This document shows positions 23,978 to 32,484 of a DNA stretch of 64,000 nucleotides, piece after piece. The DNA comes from Chryseobacterium sp. Leaf394 (GTDB lineage Bacteria; Bacteroidota; Bacteroidia; Flavobacteriales; Weeksellaceae), in assembly GCF_001424105.1 (NCBI RefSeq), contig NZ_LMQH01000010.1:71567-135566 (forward strand), read 5' to 3'. The notes under the pieces are model-generated. The model had not been told where the DNA came from, did no database searches, and saw nothing but the letters and a program-made list of their open reading frames with translations. The position numbers and the translations under genes were made by a program. Within the stretch, counting starts at the first letter, position 1. Each line of letters begins with the position of its first letter.

Positions 23978-24709
23978 ATGAAATGTGCAATCATAACAGG
24001 TGGTTCCCGGGGTATCGGCAGAGCGATCTGTATAAAACTGGCAGAAGAAAAAAATTATCATATTCTCATCAACTACACTTCCAATGAAGCTGCAGCAAAG
24101 GAAACTTTAGCGAAAATCGAAGAGTTGGGTTCTACAGGAGAAATTCTTAAATTCGATGTAGGAAATGCTGAGGAAACTAAGAAAGTTTTAAACGAATGGC
24201 AGGAAAATAATCCAAAATCTATCGTTGAGGTTATCGTTAATAATGCAGGAATTACAAGAGACGGATTATTCATGTGGATGCCAAGTGAAGACTGGAACTC
24301 AGTGATTAACACGAGTTTAAATGGTTTTTACAACGTTACCAATTTCTTCATTCAGAAATTATTGAGAAACAAATACGGCAGAATTATTAATATGGTTTCC
24401 GTTTCGGGAGTAAAAGGAACGGCCGGACAAACCAATTATTCAGCGGCAAAAGGCGCTTTGGTCGGAGTGACAAAAGCTCTTGCTCAGGAAGTTGCGAAAA
24501 GAAATATCACCGTGAATGCAGTCGCTCCAGGTTTCATCAAAACCGATATGACGCAGGATTTCAATGAAGACGAATTGAAAGCGATGATTCCAGCCAACCG
24601 ATTTGGGGAAGCGGAAGAGGTGGCAGATTTGGTCGCATTTTTAGCCTCAAAAAAATCTTCCTATATCACAGGAGAAATTATTAATATTAACGGAGGAATT
24701 TATTCATAA
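23978..24709 (+). CDS. FabG-like 3-oxoacyl-ACP reductase (short-chain dehydrogenase)
   Basis: This 243-residue SDR has the cofactor motif TGGSRGIGRAI at residues 7-17 and NNAG near 88. The catalytic Ser-Tyr-Lys set lies in MVSVSGVKGTAGQTNYSAAK. The C-terminal VAPGFIKTDMTQDF and ITGEIININGGIYS are typical of FabG. It reduces beta-ketoacyl-ACP to beta-hydroxyacyl-ACP with NADPH. Next to a ketosynthase and an acyl carrier protein it is presumably the ketoreductase of polyene chain extension. It has ample upstream space filled by repeats; no strong promoter was found. Confidence 0.9.
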   Translation: MKCAIITGGSRGIGRAICIKLAEEKNYHILINYTSNEAAAKETLAKIEELGSTGEILKFDVGNAEETKKVLNEWQENNPKSIVEVIVNNAGITRDGLFMWMPSEDWNSVINTSLNGFYNVTNFFIQKLLRNKYGRIINMVSVSGVKGTAGQTNYSAAKGALVGVTKALAQEVAKRNITVNAVAPGFIKTDMTQDFNEDELKAMIPANRFGEAEEVADLVAFLASKKSSYITGEIININGGIYS

Positions 24710-24713
24710 AAAT

Positions 24714-24790
24714 AATGTAACAGTGTAGCAATTTACCAGTTTACCAATATTTAAAATTGTTACATTGCTAAACTGATACATTGTTAAATT
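24714..24790. repeat. Inverted 8-bp-unit tandem repeat element, copy A
   Basis: The left arm has units like TAACAGTG-TAGCAATT-TACCAGTT-TACCAAT and the right arm units like CATTGCTA and CATTGTTA. They form an imperfect long hairpin between the reductase and ketosynthase genes. It is one of four copies in the window. Confidence 0.7.
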
Positions 24791-24797
24791 TAAAAAG

Positions 24798-26018
24798 ATG
24801 GAAAATAGGGTAGTCATTACCGGAATGGGAATTTATTCTTGCATCGGAACTTCTTTGGAAGAAGTGAAAGAATCCCTGTATCAAGGTAAATCCGGAATTG
24901 TTTTAGTGGATGAGAGAAAAGAATTTGGCTTCAGATCAGGTCTTAGCGGCGTGGTTCCCAAGCCCGATCTTAAAAATCTTCTTAACAGACGCCAGCGCGT
25001 AAGCATGGGTGAAGAAAGCGAGTATGCCTACATTGCAACACTCGATGCTTTACAACAGGCCAATATCGATCAGGACTTCTTAGACCAAAACGAAGTCGGA
25101 ATTTTATACGGAAACGACAGCGTTTCTAAAGCTGTCGTAGAATCGATCGACATCGCAAGAGAGAAAAAAGATACCACTTTGATGGGTTCAGGAGCGATTT
25201 TCAAATCGATGAACTCTACAGTGACGATGAATCTTTCTACTATTTTTAAATTAAGAGGAATCAATTTAACCATCAGCGCGGCTTGTGCAAGCGGTTCTCA
25301 TTCTTTGGGATTGGCGTATATGATGATCAAAAACGGTTTTCAGGACATCATCGTTTGTGGCGGTGCTCAGGAAACTAATAAATATTCAATGGCGAGCTTC
25401 GATGGTTTGGGCGTTTTTTCAGTGAGAGAAGACGAGCCAACCAAAGCTTCAAGACCTTTTGACTCGGGAAGAGATGGCTTAATTCCAAGTGGCGGAGCAG
25501 CATCTTTGATTGTGGAAAGTTTAGAATCAGCTCAAAAAAGAGGTGCCAACATCATCGCAGAAATCGTTGGTTATGGCTTTTCTTCAAATGGCGGACATAT
25601 CTCTACTCCAAATATCGATGGTCCCGCTTTGGCAATGAACCGTGCTTTGAAACAGTCCGGTCTGGAAGTAAAAGATATCGACTACATCAATGCCCATGCG
25701 ACTTCTACACCCATCGGCGACTCCAACGAAGCAAAAGCAATTCACGAAATTTTCGGAAGTGAAGTTCCGGTAAGCTCGACCAAATCGATGACCGGTCACG
25801 AATGCTGGATGGCAGGGGCGAGTGAAGTGATTTACTCCATTCTGATGATGCAGAACGATTTTGTGGCTCCGAACATCAATCTGGAAAATCCTGACGAAGA
25901 CGCAAAAAGGATAAATTTAATCTCCGAAACTAAAAATCAAAAAATTGACGTATTTTTGTCGAATTCTTTCGGGTTTGGGGGAACCAATTCCGCATTGATC
26001 GTTAAAAAATTTGAATAA
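24798..26018 (+). CDS. Beta-ketoacyl-ACP synthase (FabF/FabB type)
   Basis: This 406-residue ketosynthase has the nucleophile Cys163 in ISAACASGSHSLG. The histidines are in NAHATSTPIGDSNEAKA and KSMTGHECWMAG, and the C-terminus SNSFGFGGTNSALIVKKF is typical. The full Cys-His-His triad means it should be active in decarboxylative condensation with malonyl-ACP. In this operon (reductase, ketosynthase, ACP, acyltransferase) it would extend the aryl-polyene chain or make a fatty precursor for the resorcinol part. Six bases separate it from the ACP gene. Which ketosynthase pairs with the chain-length-factor-like protein cannot be decided from sequence. Confidence 0.92.
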   Translation: MENRVVITGMGIYSCIGTSLEEVKESLYQGKSGIVLVDERKEFGFRSGLSGVVPKPDLKNLLNRRQRVSMGEESEYAYIATLDALQQANIDQDFLDQNEVGILYGNDSVSKAVVESIDIAREKKDTTLMGSGAIFKSMNSTVTMNLSTIFKLRGINLTISAACASGSHSLGLAYMMIKNGFQDIIVCGGAQETNKYSMASFDGLGVFSVREDEPTKASRPFDSGRDGLIPSGGAASLIVESLESAQKRGANIIAEIVGYGFSSNGGHISTPNIDGPALAMNRALKQSGLEVKDIDYINAHATSTPIGDSNEAKAIHEIFGSEVPVSSTKSMTGHECWMAGASEVIYSILMMQNDFVAPNINLENPDEDAKRINLISETKNQKIDVFLSNSFGFGGTNSALIVKKFE

Positions 26019-26023
26019 AAAAC

Positions 26024-26275
26024 ATGGAAAGAGAAAAAATTGTTGCCATTGCTAATGATTTTTTAATCAATGAGTTTGAGGTAGATGGCGATGAGATCAG
26101 CAATGATGCCCACTTCAAGAAAACTTTGGGTTTAGACAGTTTAGATTATATTGATTTGGTGGTGGTCATCGAATCCAATTTTGGCGTGAAATTAGGTGAA
26201 GCCGATTTTAAAGATATCATCACTTTCAACGATTTCTACTCGACAATCGAAAATAGAATTACTCAAAAAATATAG
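26024..26275 (+). CDS. Acyl carrier protein
   Basis: This is an 83-residue acidic carrier protein. The phosphopantetheine attachment serine is Ser39 in TLGLDSLDYIDLVVVIE, followed by the usual helix III acidic residues and NFGVKLGEADFKDIIT. It carries growing acyl chains for the adjacent ketosynthase and reductase. It starts five bases after the ketosynthase stop. A second, distinct ACP occurs at 39550-39807, so the locus may use separate carriers for polyene and fatty acyl parts. Confidence 0.93.
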   Translation: MEREKIVAIANDFLINEFEVDGDEISNDAHFKKTLGLDSLDYIDLVVVIESNFGVKLGEADFKDIITFNDFYSTIENRITQKI

Positions 26276-26284
26276 CAATAAAAA

Positions 26285-26364
26285 TAATGTAACAATCTAC
26301 CAATGTATCAGTTTACCAATTTGTAAGGTATTGTTATATTGTTACACTGCTACATTGTTAAATT
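26285..26364. repeat. Inverted 8-bp-unit tandem repeat element, copy B
   Basis: TAACAATC-TACCAATG-TATCAGTT-TACCAATT on the left is mirrored by TATTGTTA-TATTGTTA-CACTGCTA-CATTGTTA on the right. It sits between the ACP and acyltransferase genes. Confidence 0.75.
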
Positions 26365-26370
26365 AGTATT

Positions 26371-27255
26371 ATGAACAAGTGGAAAGGCAAGTCTAAAGGC
26401 ACCATCTTAGGATACAGAATCTTCGTCTGGTGCATTAGAAATATCGGTGTCCGCAGTTCATACTTTGTGCTTTATTTTGTGGCTTCGTACTATTTTCTGT
26501 TCGAAAAAAAGAGCAATCTTTACATTTCGTATTACTTCAGAAAACGCCTTACTTTCAGCTCTTGGAAATCGAAAGTTTCCATTTATAAAAGTTACTTTAC
26601 GTTTGGTCAGACCTTAATCGACAAAACCGCAATTTCAGCAGGCTTACGTGAAAAATACACTTACGAATTCGACGGAATTGAAAATCTCAGAAACCTTTTA
26701 GCCGAAAAAGAAGGCGGCGTTCTTATCAGTGCCCACATCGGGAATTTCGAAATTGCCGAACATTTTTTTGCCGACATCGACTTTGACTGTCAGATTAATT
26801 TAGTTACCACAGATCAGGAAGTTACGGTAATCAAAGAATACCTCAAAAGCGTTTCTGTAAAGCAGAGCAACATCAAATTCATCTACGTTAAAGATGATAT
26901 GTCGCATATTTTCGACATCAACGAAGCATTGTCCAAAAACGAACTCATTTGCTTCACAGGTGACCGTTATTTTGAAGGTTCAAAATTTCTTGAAGCAGAC
27001 TTACTCGGAAAAAGTGCAAAATTTCCGGCCGGACCGTTTCTCATTGCCTCACGTTTGGGCGTTCCCGTGGTTTACGTTTATGTGATGAAAGAAAAAAATC
27101 TCCATTACCATTTATATGCAAGAGTGGCTCAACAGGTCAAAAAACGCGATGCTCAGGGACTTCTCAATTCCTATACCCAAAATCTCGAATCGATGATCAA
27201 AAAATATCCATTGCAGTGGTTCAATTACTTCGATTTCTGGGATGATGTAGATTGA
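26371..27255 (+). CDS. LpxL/HtrB-type lysophospholipid acyltransferase family protein
   Basis: This 294-residue membrane-associated acyltransferase has an N-terminal hydrophobic region (SSYFVLYFVASYYFLFEKKS). The catalytic HxxxxE-type motif is in GVLISAHIGNFEIAEHFF, a TGDRYFEGSKFLEADLLGK segment follows, and then FPAGPFLIASRLGVPVVYVY. It belongs to the family of lipid A late acyltransferases that take acyl groups from ACP. In aryl-polyene and flexirubin loci such proteins probably transfer the polyene acyl chain from ACP to its lipid or resorcinol acceptor at the inner membrane. That role is inferred. It ends the first + strand block. Confidence 0.85.
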   Translation: MNKWKGKSKGTILGYRIFVWCIRNIGVRSSYFVLYFVASYYFLFEKKSNLYISYYFRKRLTFSSWKSKVSIYKSYFTFGQTLIDKTAISAGLREKYTYEFDGIENLRNLLAEKEGGVLISAHIGNFEIAEHFFADIDFDCQINLVTTDQEVTVIKEYLKSVSVKQSNIKFIYVKDDMSHIFDINEALSKNELICFTGDRYFEGSKFLEADLLGKSAKFPAGPFLIASRLGVPVVYVYVMKEKNLHYHLYARVAQQVKKRDAQGLLNSYTQNLESMIKKYPLQWFNYFDFWDDVD

Positions 27256-27287
27256 TTTCTTATTTGATATCCAACTGCTAATTTTTA

Positions 27288-27377
27288 TTTGGGCAGCTTT
27301 TCCGCCTTCCGTTCCCGCTTTTTTGTGCCATAGCTTTCCCAAGGCTTACAAAAAGAGCTCCACTCAAGTCGGGCTGC
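27288..27377 (-). repeat. Dispersed element of about 100 bp, copy 1
   Basis: From TTTGGGCAGC to GGGCTGC this segment matches, in reverse complement, the element at 31201-31306. The shared blocks are GCAGCCCGA, a TTTTT stretch, GGAAGGCGGA and CAGCTGCCCAAA-like ends. It occupies part of the 426-base gap 27256-27681, which has no gene. Confidence 0.75.
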
Positions 27378-27474
27378 GGGCAATTCGGTGTTTTAAAAGA
27401 GACAAATAAAAAGTTAAAAGAGTCAAGTAGAATCCAATTTGTGTCTATGGGTCTGTTTTGAAATTCGCTGGCTT

Positions 27475-27507
27475 AAACCTCATAGGTTTCCAAAACCTAT
27501 GAGGTTT
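27475..27507. repeat. Perfect 15-bp hairpin, AAACCT...AGGTTT type
   Basis: AAACCTCATAGGTTT and AAACCTATGAGGTTT are separated by three bases. It is not followed by a T-run. Related but weaker hairpins lie at 47405-47419 and 52832-52864. Confidence 0.7.
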
Positions 27508-27681
27508 GATTATAAACAGTCAAATTTTATCTTTTCTTGAGTAGGAAGTCCTTCCGAACGGAAAATTTGCAGGAAGATTTAGAAAAAATCTTAGCGTACT
27601 TAGCAATTAAATAAGCACATTTTATTCTAACCAATTTGATAAACTTTTGTACCTTTTGCCGTTAAAAACAATAATCAAAAT

Positions 27682-29217
27682 TTGAAAAAAAACTACGACA
27701 TATTGGTCATCGGCAGCGGTTTAGGCGGTCTTGTTTCGGCGCTTATCTTGGCGAAAGAAGGCTTTAAAGTCTGCGTTCTCGAAAAAAACAACCAATATGG
27801 CGGAAATCTCCAGACATTTTCAAGGGACAAACTCATTTTCGATACCGGAGTTCACTATCTGGGTGGATTATCGAAAGGGCAAAACCTTCATCACTTTTTT
27901 TCGTATTTAGAAATTATCGATGACCTCCAACTTGAAAAAATGGATGAAAACGGTTACGATAAAATCACTTTTGGAGATGATGAAATCGAGTATCCACATG
28001 CACAGGGTTACAATAATTTCGTAAAACAACTTTCAGAATATTTCCCTGAAGAGAAAGAAAATCTGGAGAATTACTGCGAGGAAATTCAGAGGGTCTGCAA
28101 TTATTTTCCGAGATACAATGTGGTCGGACAAAACAATTACAACGAAGAGATTCTGCATCTCAACACTAAAAGATTCATTGAGTCTATAACTTCCAATGAA
28201 AAACTTCAGGCAGTATTGCTCGGCTCCAACTTTCTGTATGCCGGAGATTCTGAGGATACGCCATTTTACGTTCATGCGCTGACGGTCAATTCCTATATTC
28301 AAAGTGCTTATAAATGTGTAAAAGGCGGTAGCCAGATTTCAAAATTGCTGATCAAAAAATTAAGGGAATACGGAGGAGAAGTTCACAAACATTCTGAAGT
28401 TTCTGAATTTGTCTTTAATGAAAACAATACTTTGACATCCGTAAAAACAACATCGGGAAAAGAATATTCTGCCACTCAGTTTATATCAAATATTGAGATT
28501 CGTTCTGCCATAAAATTGATTGGAGAAAGTAGACTGAAAAAATCTTTTCTGAACAGAATCTTAAGTTGGGAGCCGGTTTCATCATGTTTCAGTGTATATC
28601 TGGTTTTAAAACCAAATGCTATTTCCAATTTCAATTACAATGTGTATCACTTTTCATCTAAAGATTTAGTTTGGAAAGCTTTTCAATATAAAAAAGAAAA
28701 CTGGCCGGAAACGTATATGCTGTCTTCCACCCCTTCAAAGCATCATCCCGAATTTGCGGAAAGCTTAACGGCAATTTCATACATGGATTTTGCAGAGGTG
28801 AAAGAATGGGAAAATACGTTCAATACGATAGCCAACCAACAGGAAAGAGCTGAACTGTATGACAAATTTAAGCTTGAAAAAGCTGAAAAAATGATTCAGG
28901 CTTTGGAAAATAAAATACCCAATCTCAGAGCTTCGATTAAAAATATTTATACATCTTCTCCATTGTCATACCGCGATTATATCGGAAGTTTTGAGGGAAA
29001 TATGTACGGCTACATCAAAAGCTCAGAAAATCCCTTAAAAACAATGGTTTCTCCAAGAACTAAAATAGATAATCTTTTCCTCACTGGACAATCAGTGAAT
29101 ATGCACGGAATTTTAGGCTGTACCATTGGTGCATTCAACACCTGTGCTGAGATCTTGGGGAAGGATTTGATCGATGAACGTCTGTCTAAAATTTTAAATC
29201 AATCCGATGAAAAGTAG
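27682..29217 (+). CDS. Phytoene-desaturase/CrtI-like FAD-dependent oxidoreductase
   Basis: This 511-residue flavoprotein has an N-terminal FAD motif (ILVIGSGLGGLVSALILAKE) and the following NNQYGGNLQTFSRDKLIFD. The C-terminal CrtI signature NLFLTGQSVNMHGILGCTIG is present. It resembles the phytoene desaturase / retinol saturase group, which adds or removes double bonds in polyenes. Here it might oxidise or reduce the aryl polyene, or be an unusual pigment-modifying enzyme; the substrate is unknown. Translation must begin at TTG (27682), since KKNYDILVIGSG is the proper N-terminus and no ATG precedes it in frame. Its 3' end overlaps the next gene by 11 bp. Confidence 0.83.
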   Translation: MKKNYDILVIGSGLGGLVSALILAKEGFKVCVLEKNNQYGGNLQTFSRDKLIFDTGVHYLGGLSKGQNLHHFFSYLEIIDDLQLEKMDENGYDKITFGDDEIEYPHAQGYNNFVKQLSEYFPEEKENLENYCEEIQRVCNYFPRYNVVGQNNYNEEILHLNTKRFIESITSNEKLQAVLLGSNFLYAGDSEDTPFYVHALTVNSYIQSAYKCVKGGSQISKLLIKKLREYGGEVHKHSEVSEFVFNENNTLTSVKTTSGKEYSATQFISNIEIRSAIKLIGESRLKKSFLNRILSWEPVSSCFSVYLVLKPNAISNFNYNVYHFSSKDLVWKAFQYKKENWPETYMLSSTPSKHHPEFAESLTAISYMDFAEVKEWENTFNTIANQQERAELYDKFKLEKAEKMIQALENKIPNLRASIKNIYTSSPLSYRDYIGSFEGNMYGYIKSSENPLKTMVSPRTKIDNLFLTGQSVNMHGILGCTIGAFNTCAEILGKDLIDERLSKILNQSDEK

Positions 29218-30868
29218 ACATTTATTTTTTATTTTTCTCATTTTTACTCTGATTTCGTGTGGCACAAAAAAGTCTGTAAAACATATTCCTGAAGTCGAAC
29301 AGTATGCGTTGGAAATCCCTAAAGTTGAGAAAATCAACGATTCTACTTTTTCGTTTCATCAAAATTATTTGACCAAAAACAGACAGCAGCTTTGGGAATT
29401 GTATATCAAAGGAAATCCTTTACAGTTGGGCTATAACAATGGTGCTTTAACGCAAAATCTGATGCAGAAGCAGGAAGAGATTTTCTTTTCGAAAGTGAAA
29501 ACATTTGTTCCTTCAAAGTTTAAACAAAACCTTCTGCGCGGTTTCCTGAAATGGTACAACCGAAAAATGTATCTCAATGTGAGAGATGATTTTCAGGCAG
29601 AATTGTACGGATTATCCCAGTATTCATCAGACAGATATGATTATATCTCTCCGAAATTCAGAAGAGCAATGTATCTGCATGGTGCGCACGACATCGGCCA
29701 CGCCATGCAGGATCTGATGGTCGTTGGCTGTACTTCGCTTGCCGTTTGGAACGAAAATACAGAAGACGGCGATTTGCTGATTGGAAGAAACTTCGATTTC
29801 TATGTCGGTGATGATTTTGCTAAAAATAAACTCATCGAATTTGTAGAACCGGAAACTGGAATTCCGTACATGAGTGTGAGTTGGCCCGGGATGATTGGCG
29901 TGGTTTCCGGAATGAATAAGGAAGGAATTACTGTGACGATCAATGCAGGGAAATCTAAAATTCCATTAACGGCAAAAACACCGATTTCTTTGGTGACAAG
30001 AGAGATTTTGCAGTATGCTAAAAATATAGAAGAGGCGATTGCGATTGCCAAGAAACGAAAGGTTTTTGTGTCCGAATCTATCTTGGTTGGAAGCGCGAAT
30101 GATAAAAAGGCAGTCATTATTGAAGTTTCACCTAAGAATTTCGGTGTTTATGATGTGGCGAATTCCAGTAAGGTTTTCTGCACGAATCATTTTCAGTCTG
30201 ATGCTTATAAAAATGATAAAAGAAATCAGAAGCATATTGTAGAAAGTCATTCAGAATACCGTTACGAAAAGCTTCAGGAGCTTTTACAAACGAATAAAAA
30301 ACTCAATCCTGAGAAAATAGCTTCGATTTTAAGGGACAAATCCGGTTTAGAAGACAAAAGTATTGGTTATGGAAATGAGAAAGCCATTAATCAGCTTCTG
30401 GCGCATCATGCTGTGATTTTTTCGCCTGAGAGAAGATTGGTTTGGGTGTCTTCAAGTCCGTATCAGCTCGGGGAATTTATATGTTATGATTTAAATGAAA
30501 TTTTCTCTGATCAGAGATTGAAAGATGGCGACTTTGCCAAATCAGAATTGAATATTGCCAAAGATCCGTTTATTGAGTCTAAAGAATTTAAGGATTATGA
30601 AGAATTTAAGTTTGCCAACGGTGAAGTTCAGCATGCAATTGATGGTGATGATGTCGTTTTAACGGATGATTTTATTCCAAATTATCAGTCTTTGAATCCT
30701 GATTTCTGGTTGGTTTATTATCAGGCCGGGAAATATTATTTTAAACAAAGAGAATATTCAAAGGCTAAAACTGAATTTGAAAAAGCTTTGACGAAGGAGA
30801 TCACAACGGTTCCGGACAGAGAGAATGTTGAGGAATTTTTGAGGAAAACGGTGAGGAGATTGAAATGA
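29207..30868 (+). CDS. C45-family (acyl-coenzyme A:6-APA acyltransferase-like) lipoprotein
   Basis: This 553-residue Ntn-hydrolase-like protein has a lipoprotein signal peptide with lipobox LISC (Cys18). The likely autoprocessing nucleophile is Cys175 in MQDLMVVGCTSLAVW. It is followed by LLIGRNFDFYVGDDFAK and the central NTN-fold strands VVSGMNKEGITVTINAGK. The C-terminal 60 residues look like a TPR-type repeat (YYQAGKYYFKQREYSKAKTE). C45 enzymes cleave themselves and then hydrolyse or transfer acyl groups. Such genes recur in flexirubin loci, where they could attach or release acyl groups at the outer membrane. It is translationally coupled to the preceding CrtI-like gene (11-bp overlap). 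Confidence 0.82.
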   Translation: MKSRHLFFIFLIFTLISCGTKKSVKHIPEVEQYALEIPKVEKINDSTFSFHQNYLTKNRQQLWELYIKGNPLQLGYNNGALTQNLMQKQEEIFFSKVKTFVPSKFKQNLLRGFLKWYNRKMYLNVRDDFQAELYGLSQYSSDRYDYISPKFRRAMYLHGAHDIGHAMQDLMVVGCTSLAVWNENTEDGDLLIGRNFDFYVGDDFAKNKLIEFVEPETGIPYMSVSWPGMIGVVSGMNKEGITVTINAGKSKIPLTAKTPISLVTREILQYAKNIEEAIAIAKKRKVFVSESILVGSANDKKAVIIEVSPKNFGVYDVANSSKVFCTNHFQSDAYKNDKRNQKHIVESHSEYRYEKLQELLQTNKKLNPEKIASILRDKSGLEDKSIGYGNEKAINQLLAHHAVIFSPERRLVWVSSSPYQLGEFICYDLNEIFSDQRLKDGDFAKSELNIAKDPFIESKEFKDYEEFKFANGEVQHAIDGDDVVLTDDFIPNYQSLNPDFWLVYYQAGKYYFKQREYSKAKTEFEKALTKEITTVPDRENVEEFLRKTVRRLK

Positions 30869-30874
30869 TTAGTT

Positions 30875-30958
30875 GAACCACTTCGTGCTTCAGTTTCTGT
30901 GTTGTTTTCATCCATGGGTTTCACCCACGGCTATTCAAATTGAACCACTTCGTGGTTC
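30875..30958. repeat. Decayed GAACCAC palindromes
   Basis: TTGAACCACTTCGTG occurs twice (around 30875 and 30940). The second copy is a perfect GAACCAC-TTC-GTGGTTC hairpin at 30942-30958. A CCATGGGTTTCACCCACGG palindrome lies between. The gap 30869-31311 otherwise holds the 31201-31306 element and no credible gene. Confidence 0.6.
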
Positions 30959-31200
30959 TGTTGTTGTCTTATTTGTAATCCTTGGATTGTCTTCGCCTAA
31001 TTCGGTTGCTCGATTTCACCAAGAGCTTTTTAAATTTAAAAATTCGTGGTTCTATTCCTTTATTCTTCGTTTCTATGGGTTTCATCCACTTCGTGGCTGT
31101 GTTAGATGGAAGAGCACGGGAAGAAAAATTGATATAAAACTGAAATATTTTATTGAGTTTTGGTTGTTCAAAATATTGAAAAAAAAGACAAAACGTCTTT

Positions 31201-31306
31201 GCAGCCCGAATTGAACGGAAATCCTTTTTTGCTTGTGGTATATTTCAATTAGCAAGAAAGTGAAGCAAAAAAGATTGGGAGTGGAAGGCGGATACAGCTG
31301 CCCAAA
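31201..31306 (+). repeat. Dispersed element of about 105 bp, copy 2
   Basis: This begins GCAGCCCGAATTGAACGGAA and ends AGCTGCCCAAA. It is the inverted counterpart of the element at 27288-27377. The two copies flank the CrtI-like and C45-like genes. Confidence 0.75.
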
Positions 31307-31311
31307 TTATT

Positions 31312-32484
31312 TTAATTATTCTCTGGACTGACTTTATTCAAAAACAAAAACGTGGCAATCCACGAAATAGCTGACATGGAAATTGCTAAAATCATGCTTC
31401 CGATGATATACTGTAAAAAGTGATTTTTTACTAGTTCGAAATTCCATTCCTGATTGAAAATATCACTTTCTCCCGCAACGAAAGGCGAACCCAAAAACAG
31501 GGAAGCAACAATAATAAACGGAATAAATGGAGGCAAACTCACGTTGGATGCGATGAATGCAAGAACTTTATTGAGTTTAAAAAGCACGGAAAGGGAAATG
31601 ACCAGCAAAGTGTGAAATCCCCAGAATGGCGAGAAGCCCACAAAAACGCCCAGTGCGATTGAAAATGCCTTGGTGCGGTTGGTGCCATCGCTTTCCAAAA
31701 CGTCTTCTTTAATGAATCTTTTAAAACTTTTTTTTCTGAAATTCCGGATGAAATTTCTTGGAATAATGTAAAACAGCGTGATGGTGACCAACACCGTGTT
31801 TAGAATACTGATCCGCGTGAAATCTTTGAACGGTCTGAAGTGTGAAACCCTTTCTGCCGGGTCGTAAAGCACTTTTATCGGAACGTTTTTCACGGGAACA
31901 TGACGCCAGGCTGTCCGGACAATGATTTCGATTTCGAACTCAAATTTTGGAGTGAAATATTTCTTCGGAATTCTGTGTAAAGGATATAAACGATAGCCGG
32001 ATTGCGTGTCTTCAAGCTTGATTCCGGTCTCAAACCAAAACCAGAAGTTGGAAAAACGGTTTCCGAAACTGCTTTTCTTTGGAATGCCGTCCTGCGACAT
32101 ATTCCGGTTGCCGATGAGCAGAACATCTTCATTTTCCGCAAGCAAAGCTTTCACAAAAACGGGAATATCATTTGGGTAATGCTGCCCGTCTGAATCAATG
32201 GTGATAGCATGATTGAAACCGAGCTCTTTTGCTTTTCTGAAACCTATTTTCAGTCCGTTTCCTTTGCCTTTATTTTCGGGTAAATTGAGAACGGTAATCT
32301 GAGGGTAGGTTATTAGAATTTCTGAAGTGGAATCGGTAGAACCGTCGTTGACAACGATGATGTTTTGCGTATATTCCAGAACGCCGTCAATAACTCTTGT
32401 CAGCGTTTTTTCGTTGTTATAAGTCGGAATTAAAACGCAGATTTTCCTTTCGTCAATCGCATTCTGTACTTCAGAAAGTGTCAT
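31312..32484 (-). CDS. Glycosyltransferase family 2 fused to a DUF2062 membrane domain
   Basis: This 390-residue protein has an N-terminal GT2 domain (about residues 12-240). It contains CVLIPTYNNEKTLTRVIDG, IIVVNDGSTDSTSEIL and the DxD region AITIDSDGQHYP, as in dolichyl-phosphate-mannose-synthase-like enzymes. The C-terminal DUF2062 region (about 265-380) has several hydrophobic helices such as AFSIALGVFVGFSPFWGFHT. Fusions of this type recur in aryl-polyene loci. The protein could glycosylate a lipid intermediate at the inner membrane. It is the last gene of the long - strand operon, one codon gap from its neighbour. Confidence 0.88.
   Translation of the reverse strand: MTLSEVQNAIDERKICVLIPTYNNEKTLTRVIDGVLEYTQNIIVVNDGSTDSTSEILITYPQITVLNLPENKGKGNGLKIGFRKAKELGFNHAITIDSDGQHYPNDIPVFVKALLAENEDVLLIGNRNMSQDGIPKKSSFGNRFSNFWFWFETGIKLEDTQSGYRLYPLHRIPKKYFTPKFEFEIEIIVRTAWRHVPVKNVPIKVLYDPAERVSHFRPFKDFTRISILNTVLVTITLFYIIPRNFIRNFRKKSFKRFIKEDVLESDGTNRTKAFSIALGVFVGFSPFWGFHTLLVISLSVLFKLNKVLAFIASNVSLPPFIPFIIVASLFLGSPFVAGESDIFNQEWNFELVKNHFLQYIIGSMILAISMSAISWIATFLFLNKVSPENN

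Noticed and set aside
27112..27342. Open frame on the - strand overlapping the acyltransferase 3' end
   Set aside because: It is the opposite-strand shadow of the acyltransferase and a repeat; composition is not protein-like.
30873..31214. Possible 113-codon gene on the + strand
   Set aside because: The frame crosses decayed palindromes and a dispersed element and has no protein-like pattern.
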